Assembly (NCBI GenBank): GCA_046482825.1
Contig: JAWOEI010000093.1
Coordinates: forward strand, 1-53,100
DNA: 53,100 nucleotides
Reading direction: 5' to 3'
DNA from: M55B167 sp046482825
GTDB lineage: Bacteria > Verrucomicrobiota > Kiritimatiellia > RFP12 > UBA1067
Position 1 is the first letter of the stretch. Every line of letters starts with the position of its first letter. Shown piece after piece: positions 46,498 to 53,100 of the stretch. A program made the position numbers and the translations under genes. Under the pieces are notes generated by a model. The model was not told the origin of the DNA. It did not search any database and saw nothing but the letters and a program-made list of their open reading frames with translations.

Positions 46498-47859
46498 ATG
46501 CGGCAGACAGAACATAAAATGCTGAATTTTCAACAGAAGCTCAGAACAATACTCCGTCACATAACAGGCGTATCTGCATCACGGCATTCACGTTCCCCTT
46601 TTATAATTCTGCTTTCCACAATTTTTCTTCAGTGCTCTGCCTTTTGCGGGTTTGCTGAAATTTACAGCGCAGAGGTCTATACACAGCCGGATAAAATATA
46701 TGTGAACCAGCCTTTCAAGCTGATTCTGGAGATAAGCCTTTCACGTGGACAGGATATCGACAACATCCGCATACAGGATCTGCCCAACGATCCTGATTTT
46801 ATCACACTGGAGCCGCTTAAACAGGAAAGGGTACGCAAAACCAGACGCCTTGAAAACGGTGAAGTTGCTGATATTATGCGTTTCCAGGCTGATGCGCTGT
46901 GTCATAAAAGAGTTTCCCGTAATTACAATCCCTTAATGCGTTGTGATATTGTGGAGCGAAAATCAAGAGGATTCTTCTCTTTTTCAAGTTCCAGCCGCAG
47001 AGAAATCCGGATTTCACCTTTTACTCTCTCTGTTCTTGAATTGCCTGAGCATGGGCGGCCGGATAATTTCAGCGGTGCAGTCGGTCAATTCAGATTAAAG
47101 GGAAATCTTTCTAAAACAGCAGTTCGGCCGGGTGACATAATAACGCTTTCACTGGAATTGACAGGCTCAGGATTTACGGAAGATGCCCCGGCCCCGAATC
47201 CGGGAAAAGCGGATCAATTCAAGTCTTATCCCCCCAAGGAAATAATACGTGAAAAAAACCTGATCCGAACAGAGCAGATTTATATACCCAAAAGCACCAA
47301 TGCCGTAGCCATACCTCCAGCCCGATTCAACTATTTCAACCCGAAAAGCGGACAATATGAAGTCTGTTCAACCAGCCCCTTTGAAATCACTTTTACAGCA
47401 GTCGAGAATGCTTCCCGGACAAATCGTATTGATGTCATATCATCCGCTGAATCTTCCACAGCTGCGCCTGTCAGAGCAAAAAGTATATCAAAAGAGGTTA
47501 ACACCGTTTTTCACCGAATCCTGCCTGTTGTTATTGCCTGCCTTACCTTGCTGGCGGCATCATTCATATTCCTGAGTCTCGTGAAAATCAATAAATGGGC
47601 CGCAGCCGTCAGCGCGGCGCTCACCATCGCTCTAGGCGGTTTTCTGATGATAAAGGCCTCACGCTATGAAGCCGCCGAAACGGTTTTACTCAGGACTGCT
47701 GCGCAGGTTTACCTGGCTCCATCCCGCAATGCGCCGTCCATTATGCATCTCCCGGAATCAGCTGAAGTCATCCCTCTGGAAAGCACTGAGTGCTGGACAC
47801 GTATTGAAGCTGACAGACATCGCGGATGGATTGAAAACGAAAGATTAAAAGAAAACTGA
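46498..47859 (+). CDS. Second BatD-like protein with C-terminal SH3 domain
   Basis: A 453-residue protein. An uncleaved or long signal region (about 34-52) is followed by BatD-type beta domains (YTQPDKIYVNQPFKLILEIS, and TAVRPGDIITLSLELTGSGF), two membrane helices at about 340-362 and 368-385, and a C-terminal bacterial SH3 domain (AAQVYLAPSRNAPSIMHLPE then CWTRIEADRHRGWIENERL). SH3 domains of this type often bind cell wall peptides. In other species the SH3 belongs to BatE, so the domain seems to have moved to this BatD paralogue. Confidence 0.85.
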   Translation: MRQTEHKMLNFQQKLRTILRHITGVSASRHSRSPFIILLSTIFLQCSAFCGFAEIYSAEVYTQPDKIYVNQPFKLILEISLSRGQDIDNIRIQDLPNDPDFITLEPLKQERVRKTRRLENGEVADIMRFQADALCHKRVSRNYNPLMRCDIVERKSRGFFSFSSSSRREIRISPFTLSVLELPEHGRPDNFSGAVGQFRLKGNLSKTAVRPGDIITLSLELTGSGFTEDAPAPNPGKADQFKSYPPKEIIREKNLIRTEQIYIPKSTNAVAIPPARFNYFNPKSGQYEVCSTSPFEITFTAVENASRTNRIDVISSAESSTAAPVRAKSISKEVNTVFHRILPVVIACLTLLAASFIFLSLVKINKWAAAVSAALTIALGGFLMIKASRYEAAETVLLRTAAQVYLAPSRNAPSIMHLPESAEVIPLESTECWTRIEADRHRGWIENERLKEN

Positions 47860-47874
47860 TCAGGATATGGCATT

Positions 47875-48678
47875 ATGAACACCAAAACAGATTTTCCTCT
47901 CCCCCCACAGCAGATGCTCTCTGTTGCCACACTGGCGGCGAGACGCGCCGGTGAACATGTAATGAACAATCTGCACCGCCGCGATGATTTTGATTCCAAC
48001 CTGCGTAGCGACGTCAAACATAAACTGGATGTCGAGGCACAGGATACAGCGGAAGCTGTGATAAAAGATATTTTTCCCGCCCACGCTATACTCGGGGAAG
48101 AGACCTGTGATCAACCGCTGGACAAATCCGACTGGCTGTGGATTATCGATCCTATTGACGGCACAATCAACTTTTTCCACGGACTTCCCTGGTGGTGCTG
48201 CAGCATAGCTCTGCGCTTTAAAGGCCAAACCATTGCCGGATCAGTTTATATACCTGAAATGGATATGATATTTGAAGCGACCTGTGACGGCCCGGCACTA
48301 TGCAACGGAAGACCTGTACATGTTTCCGGCACACAGGATCTCTCGCTTTCGGTACTGGCAACCGGTGCGGATAAATGGGACCTGGACAAACGCGCTTTCC
48401 GCTTCATGAAAAAAGTTTCTGAAATGGCACAGCGTCCACGTATTCTCGGCGCCGCTGCTTTGGATATGTGCATGGTGGCATCAGGCAGGATTGACGGGTA
48501 TTTTGAATCCGGTATCTACACATGGGACATGGCTGCCGGAGCCTTAATTGTTGAACAGGCCGGCGGCAGAACCGATATATTGCGCCAGTATCCCGCCCAC
48601 CGCATGGCTTTTCTAGCAACAAACGGACACCTGCATGATCAATGCAGGGTCCAGCTGCAACCTATGCTTGGAGAATAA
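47875..48678 (+). CDS. suhB: Inositol monophosphatase family protein (SuhB-like)
   Basis: A Mg-dependent phosphatase of the IMPase fold, 267 residues. Metal-binding motifs are present: GEETCD, DPIDGTINFFHG and WDMAAGALIVEQAGG. Substrates in the family include inositol-1-phosphate, fructose-1,6-bisphosphate and histidinol phosphate, so the symbol is given by similarity only. AGGA lies ten bases before the start. It is the last gene of the forward block and faces accA, with 83 bases between them that show no gene or clear terminator. Confidence 0.9.
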   Translation: MNTKTDFPLPPQQMLSVATLAARRAGEHVMNNLHRRDDFDSNLRSDVKHKLDVEAQDTAEAVIKDIFPAHAILGEETCDQPLDKSDWLWIIDPIDGTINFFHGLPWWCCSIALRFKGQTIAGSVYIPEMDMIFEATCDGPALCNGRPVHVSGTQDLSLSVLATGADKWDLDKRAFRFMKKVSEMAQRPRILGAAALDMCMVASGRIDGYFESGIYTWDMAAGALIVEQAGGRTDILRQYPAHRMAFLATNGHLHDQCRVQLQPMLGE

Positions 48679-48761
48679 ACAGGTGATCAGACGGTGTGGC
48701 ATGTAAAACGGCTACTGCAGGAAGAAGCGCGTAATGCGTCAGGCTGCTGCATATAGAACAT

Positions 48762-49577
48762 TCAGAATCGTCCCATCGCCGCAAACTTCTGATATCTCTG
48801 TTCCAGCAAATCTTCTATCTCAATTGCTTTAAGTGTTTTGAGCTCCGCAAGAATTGCTTTTTTAACAAAGTTGATTGCTGTCGATGGTTTTTTATGGGCG
48901 CCGCCAGCTGGCTCTTTGATGATGGAGTCTATTATTTTAAGTTCAAGCAGATCCCCGGCAGTAATTTTAAGTGCTTCAGCCGCCTCGGGAGCTTTTTTAC
49001 CGTCACGCCAGAGGATAGAAGCGCAACCTTCAGGTGAAATAACCGAATAAACTGCATTCTGCATCATCAAAACGCGGTCACCTACAGCTATACCCAAAGC
49101 TCCGCCGCTACCGCCTTCACCGCACACTATTACAATAACCGGAGTTTTAAGACGCGCCATAAATTCAAGGTTATGCGCAATGGCTTCGGCCTGACCGCGT
49201 GCTTCAGCCTCTTCACCAGGATAGGCACCGGGAGTATCCACTAAAGAGACGACCGGTAGCCCGTATTTCTCCGCGAGCTTCATCAGCCGCATAGCCTTGC
49301 GGTAGCCTTCAGGGCTGGCCATACCGAAATTCGCTTCGATATTTTCTTCCACACCCTTGCCTTTGCGGTGCCCCACAAGCACAACCTTTTCACCGCCTAT
49401 TGTGGCAAAACCTCCTATAAGACCGCGGTCGTCCCCGAAAAGACGATCCCCGTGAAGTTCTGTAAAATCATCACACATGCCTTCAATATAGGCTGCGATA
49501 TGAGGTCTGTCTGCATGCCTGGCCTCCTGGACAATATCCCAAGTGGTCATTTTTTTTGTCGCTTTTTTCTTAGCCAT
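48762..49577 (-). CDS. accA: Acetyl-CoA carboxylase carboxyltransferase alpha subunit, short form
   Basis: Part of the carboxyltransferase that makes malonyl-CoA for fatty acid synthesis. It has 271 residues, about 50 fewer than the E. coli protein; the N-terminal helical part is missing and the protein starts with a Lys-rich stretch directly before TTWDIVQEARHADRP. Such short forms occur in other bacteria (for example streptococci). The crotonase-type core is intact: NFGMASPEGYRKA, DTPGAYPGEEAEARGQ, GEGGSGGALGI, SPEGCASILW. It follows accD on the same strand by 35 bases. Confidence 0.95.
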   Translation of the reverse strand: MAKKKATKKMTTWDIVQEARHADRPHIAAYIEGMCDDFTELHGDRLFGDDRGLIGGFATIGGEKVVLVGHRKGKGVEENIEANFGMASPEGYRKAMRLMKLAEKYGLPVVSLVDTPGAYPGEEAEARGQAEAIAHNLEFMARLKTPVIVIVCGEGGSGGALGIAVGDRVLMMQNAVYSVISPEGCASILWRDGKKAPEAAEALKITAGDLLELKIIDSIIKEPAGGAHKKPSTAINFVKKAILAELKTLKAIEIEDLLEQRYQKFAAMGRF

Positions 49578-49612
49578 TAGATTTACCCGTAAATTGTTTT
49601 TTCTGTTTGAAA

Positions 49613-50443
49613 TTAAAACCCGGTATAGAGAAGAACTTTACCCAGAAAAGCTTTCAACTCACTGCGGGGCACAATGTGATCTATAAAACCGTGTTCCATC
49701 ATATATTCAGCTGTCTGAAAGTCATCCGGCAGTTTCTGTCTGATGGTCTGTTCAATCACACGACGACCGGCAAAACCTATGAGAGCTTTCGGTTCTGCAA
49801 TGTTAAGATCGCCGACCATAGCGTAACTTGCGGATACCCCGCCTGTTGTCGGATCTGTCAACACAGAAAGATAGGGAAGTCCGGCTTCTTTCAGCTTACC
49901 GATTGCCGCGCAGGTTTTAGCCATCTGCATCAGAGATACAATCCCCTCATGCATACGGGCACCGCCGGATGCGGAAACTATCACAAGAGGAATCTTCAGC
50001 GCAATGGCTTTCTCTGTTGCCAGCAGAACCCTCTCACCCGTACCGCTACCGAGACTTCCTCCCATAAACTTGAAATCCATCACACCGAGCACAATCCTCG
50101 AACCGTCAATTTTGCAGGTGCCTGTCAGAATTGATTCATTGATGCCTGATTTTTCAGCGGCGGATTTAGCTTTGTCAGCATATGTCCCCTTTGCATCTTT
50201 GAACTTTAAAGGATCGTTAACTCCCACCGACGCGTTGAATTCGCGGAATGTTCCCTTGTCCGCAAGCAGTTTTACGCGCTCAAGACAGGTAAGACGGGCA
50301 TGATAATTGCATGATGGACATACCTTGCAAGCTACCTCCCATTTTTCCTTAACCACATAGGCTTTGCACCTGGGGCAGACTGTCCATATCGCTTCGGATG
50401 GAACCCGCAACGGGTTTTCAACAGGACTTTCAAACCATGACAT
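49613..50443 (-). CDS. accD: Acetyl-CoA carboxylase carboxyltransferase beta subunit
   Basis: Partner of AccA, 276 residues. The N-terminal zinc ribbon has Cys23, Cys26, Cys42 and Cys45 (CPRC and CPSC). The core shows the GSLGSGTGER acyl-CoA loop, SASGGARMHEGI and PTTGGVSASYA. GGAG precedes the ATG at 50443. accD-accA form a two-gene unit; accB and accC are not in the window. Confidence 0.96.
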   Translation of the reverse strand: MSWFESPVENPLRVPSEAIWTVCPRCKAYVVKEKWEVACKVCPSCNYHARLTCLERVKLLADKGTFREFNASVGVNDPLKFKDAKGTYADKAKSAAEKSGINESILTGTCKIDGSRIVLGVMDFKFMGGSLGSGTGERVLLATEKAIALKIPLVIVSASGGARMHEGIVSLMQMAKTCAAIGKLKEAGLPYLSVLTDPTTGGVSASYAMVGDLNIAEPKALIGFAGRRVIEQTIRQKLPDDFQTAEYMMEHGFIDHIVPRSELKAFLGKVLLYTGF

Positions 50444-50539
50444 AACTGTAATCTCCTTATTGTCACTGAAATTCGGGCTAACATTAGCATAATCCGTGTA
50501 AATGTTGCAAGCATGAGCACCATGCCTTCAAAAAATGGT

Positions 50540-50654
50540 GCGCATCTGCGATTATGTTGCGCGGCGGGGTCACGGATCCCGCCCTACAGTAAAAATGCAT
50601 TAGAACTGTAGCCGAGGTCCTTGACCTCGGAAGATGTATGATGCAAATTGCCGT
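50540..50654 (+). repeat. Dispersed double-hairpin intergenic repeat, copy B
   Basis: It shares with copy A the edge GCGCATCTGCGA, the GGCGGGGTC stem (here with an ACG loop and GATCCCGCC), and an exact 65-base core (50585-50649) including CCGAGGTC-CTT-GACCTCGG. Its right edge abuts the coding start of a broken IS30-type transposase. The spacer between it and accD (50444-50539) is AT-rich without a clear feature. Confidence 0.88.
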
Positions 50655-50736
50655 CAAGTGATTCAATCCGGATTCTTTCCTCCAAATCAAAGTGTTTACC
50701 TCCGCGATGTTTTTTGACACAATTTGTCTGCTCCAT
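50655..50736 (-). pseudogene. IS30-family transposase, N-terminal fragment
   Basis: On the minus strand the ATG at 50736 has a strong ribosome site (AGGAGG, three bases upstream) and encodes MEQTNCVKKHRGGKHFDLEE, then RIRIESL. KHFDLEERIRIE matches the first helix of IS30-type transposases (the usual form is RGKHLxLEERxxIE). After about 27 residues the frame enters repeat copy B and the remaining 300 or so residues are absent. It is a dead remnant, cut or replaced by the repeat. Confidence 0.6.
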
Positions 50737-50972
50737 AGGCCTCCTGGTATTTTGGTTTTCATATGACTTTATAAAACCAGTTTTTGGCCTGTGGAGCACT
50801 TCTTTTTTTCGGCCGACCCCCATGGGAGTCACTTCGGAAGTTCTCCCAAAGCGCCCTTCGGGCTCTTCGGGGCCCGGGAAATCCTTCGTTTCTCTGTTCC
50901 TTGTCCCGACTTTTGGAAAAGCGTGCGTTTTATTATGCACTTCAGGCCAGGATGATTGCCCAGTAAAATTTA
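50737..50972. other. Intergenic remainder upstream of the IS30 fragment
   Basis: No gene is supported here. The stretch may include the left end of the insertion sequence. It contains a G/C-rich part with GCCCTTCGGGC (a small REP-like hairpin) and GGGCCCGGG near 50850-50880, and GTGC-N10-GCAC near 50920. The open frames across it on both strands have no recognisable protein. Confidence 0.4.
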
Positions 50973-51000
50973 TTGCATTATCCTCAAAGTATGCTATCGT
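50973..51000 (+). promoter_or_regulatory. Promoter candidate for the LamG gene
   Basis: TTGCAT (50973-50978), a 16-base spacer and an extended -10 (TGC before TATCGT, 50995-51000). A start near 51007 would give a leader of about 24 bases with AAGGA before the ATG at 51031. Confidence 0.45.
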
Positions 51001-51030
51001 GATGTAATAATGAATAAAAGGAATCTGAAA

Positions 51031-53100
51031 ATGAAAATCATAAAAAGAAATATTTTTTTCTATTGAAGAACACTTGTGTCGTGACACTGTGCACTTTATT
51101 TCTGATGGTGCTGCCAGCCTTTCCCCAGGTTGATGTTGATGATCCCGTGGCCTATTGGAGTTTTGATGATATGTCCACTCTTCTTTCAAATCGAGTGACC
51201 TCCGGTAAGTTTCATAACGCAGCAACGCTGATCGGACAACCCGGCGTCGGGCTCGCTGATGGTGCTGCTGGTATTGTAGGCAACGCTATGTTGCTGGATG
51301 GACACAGTGCCATAGACCTTCCATATCATCAGGATAATCTGGGAAGATCTTTCACTATTTCCTTCTGGTATTGGCAGCAGACGAATGACACACGCCAGTG
51401 CATTTTCCAGTCGCGGGATAACTATATTTGTTCGCATGAAAATGGCTATGACCCACCTTATGAAGAATTTGCATGTTATGTCGGGCAGAAGTATATTGGC
51501 AAAGTTTCATCAGATTTGCAGAAATGGATTCACCTGACGCATGTCTTTTCCTTAGAAGAAAATACAGTCAGGCTGTCGGTATATACAAACGGAGTACAGG
51601 CATTGACCGGTTCAGCAAATGCCATTGAAATGTTCGAAGTATATCGTTTGAGGGGATTGCATATAGGCGCTTATCGTTTTGCGAATGAAGACGAACCGGG
51701 AGGTAACCGCGCTTTCAAGGGTATGATTGACGAGCTGGCATTATGGGACCGTGCGCTATCGGAATCTGAGGTTCAGGCAATTTACCAGCGTGGAACAGGT
51801 GGGGGAAAGCTGGAGTTCACCACTGAAGATATACCGATTATCGAACTTGACGGGATAGAGCGCTGCTTTGAACTTAATGTCTCGAATGGAATTTCTGCCA
51901 GTGTATTATACAACGGCTGGCTGGCTGACAGGATTCAAGATCCGATGTATCCCAGTATTGTTGAAGATACAGCTGTATTTACTAATCCTATTCCCGACAC
52001 TGCTGGTCATGTTGACGGTCCTTTTGATGCCGAGGCCACTGATTTCGGATGGCATATTCCCCTGACCGGGGCTTTTCAAACATTACCACAGTCCGATTTT
52101 ACGATTGAGGCCTGGGTTCGCCGAATCGAAAGCGGAGACTATTCTAATGACATCATAGCCGGTAATTTTTTCTCAGAGAACCTTGGCGTCATTAATTTCC
52201 AACTGCAGGGAAATACTCTACGTCTCTATCTTAAGGATGCGGCGGGAACCGTGAATGATATAACGGGTAACAGCACCGAGCTTCTGGAAAGCGGTATTTT
52301 GGATGGAAAGTGGCACCACGTAATCGGAATGGTAAACGGCTCCACAAATTACCTCTATCTGGACGGCGAGGAACTGAAACGTCAGGAATCAACAATCGGT
52401 GCCTATAGCCTCGGAGGTGACTATTATTATCTTGGAGATGATGCTCGCGAACAAACTTGGGGGGAGTATGATGGTGAAATGGGAGATGTACGTTTTTGGA
52501 AGCGTGCGTTGAGCACTAATGAGATTGCGAATCTTGCCGATGCCGGCAAACCGGGATTTCAAGGTCTGTCAAAAACGGATCTTCTCGCTGAATATGCCTT
52601 GTATGAAGCTTTCGATGCTGTTAATGCTTTTCCAAAACTCAAAGTGTCTCTTGATGAACCGCTTCTGCGACAATTTACAATGACCAATTTTTCTGTCGAA
52701 GCGGTCTTTCGCACCAAAGATCTGGATCGCAGTACTCTCCTTGGGAATTACGTTGATAATAAACATAATGTCCTTAATCTCGAGCTGATAGGCACTAATG
52801 ATATCAGAATCGTTCTCATAAATAATGGAGAAGCGGATTGCTTTATGAGACGTTCCCCCAATAATATTAACACGCGGGATGGGCAGTGGCATAGACTGGT
52901 TGCAGTCCGACGCGATGGCATGGCATATCTGTATCTTGACGGAGAGCAACAGGGGGAAGCGCAAAATGATTCAACCGGAGCCTTTAAATTGGATACTGAC
53001 TACATCTATTTTGAAAGAGATGCACGAAATTACGCGCCCTATACCCTGGAAGAAGGTAGCGTAAGTGACATCCGGTTCTGGAATCGCGCACTGAGCAATG
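51031..53100 (+). CDS. Large secreted protein with LamG/ConA-like repeats, partial and frame-split at its signal peptide
   Basis: From about 51060 to the window end one frame is open for nearly 680 codons and continues beyond. It encodes a signal peptide core (TLCTLFLMVLPAFPQ) and at least three LamG-like jelly-roll domains: about 51140-51810, 52080-52540 and 52650 onward. Each ends with a typical motif: DELALWDRALSESEVQAIY, GDVRFWKRALSTNEI, SDIRFWNRALSN. LamG proteins usually bind or degrade polysaccharides outside the cell. The best start (ATG 51031, AAGGA eight bases before) reads MKIIKRNIFFY and stops at 51064-51066. One extra T in the T7 run (51053-51059) would join it to the long frame. 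Alternatively a TTG at 51063 begins the long frame directly, without a good ribosome site. Confidence 0.88.

Noticed and set aside
50584..51225. 213-codon minus-strand ORF as a full gene
   Set aside because: It reads through the dispersed repeat and the antisense of the LamG signal region. Only its IS30-like 27 residues, after an internal ATG with a ribosome site, look real.

Overview
The window looks like an accessory-rich piece of chromosome from a Gram-negative bacterium of the PVC group, most likely Kiritimatiellota or a close Verrucomicrobia/Lentisphaerae relative. This is an inference from gene style: a lipoprotein GH78 rhamnosidase, a LamG-repeat secreted protein, an ABC/GldG/DUF4340 cassette joined to a MoxR-Bat locus, an RND pump with an outer-membrane channel, and short dispersed double-hairpin repeats. 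No rRNA or tRNA is visible, so the placement is not certain.

Layout. Positions 1-1.1 kb hold a 3'-truncated UvrD/PcrA helicase, visibly more GC-rich than the rest. It ends at a junction where an opposing signal-peptide ORF also breaks off, so this end may be an insertion, a recombination scar or a chimeric join. 1.26-1.42 kb is a dispersed repeat whose 65-base core recurs exactly at 50.6 kb. 1.5-9.1 kb carries housekeeping genes: a membrane-anchored coiled-coil protein, tcdA, an orphan parA, leuCD, a conserved unknown and uvrB. 9.2-14.4 kb has a GH78 rhamnosidase, a TatD nuclease and a dihydroorotate-dehydrogenase-like protein; the last two have CCCCTAA (telomere-like) heptamers directly in front of their start codons. 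14.5-19.3 kb is an arginine cluster (argJ-argB-argD-argG). 19.5-26.1 kb is a complete tetR-MFP-RND-OMF efflux operon with a clear promoter and a 24-bp operator. dnaB follows at 26.3-27.7 kb.

28.0-29.4 kb holds a NagB-like protein with altered active-site residues, preceded by two overlapping mini-ORFs, and a membrane-anchored Hsp20-like protein. From 29.7 to 47.9 kb all genes point the same way: an NtrB/NtrC-like pair (with a good sigma-54 promoter match in front), an ABC exporter of the GldA/GldF/GldG type with a DUF4340 partner, then MoxR, DUF58, a DUF4381-like protein, BatA, a BatB-BatC fusion with a polyglutamine tract, BatD, BatE and a second BatD with an SH3 domain. suhB closes the run. 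accD and accA face it on the other strand.

The right end (50.4-53.1 kb) holds the second repeat copy abutting a truncated IS30-type transposase, then a large secreted protein with at least three LamG domains. Its signal-peptide region is split by a reading-frame change at a run of seven T, and it runs off the window. The most unusual items are this T7 frame break, the mini-ORF chain before the NagB-like gene, the telomere-like leaders, the sigma-54 site before the kinase, and the enlarged Bat locus.
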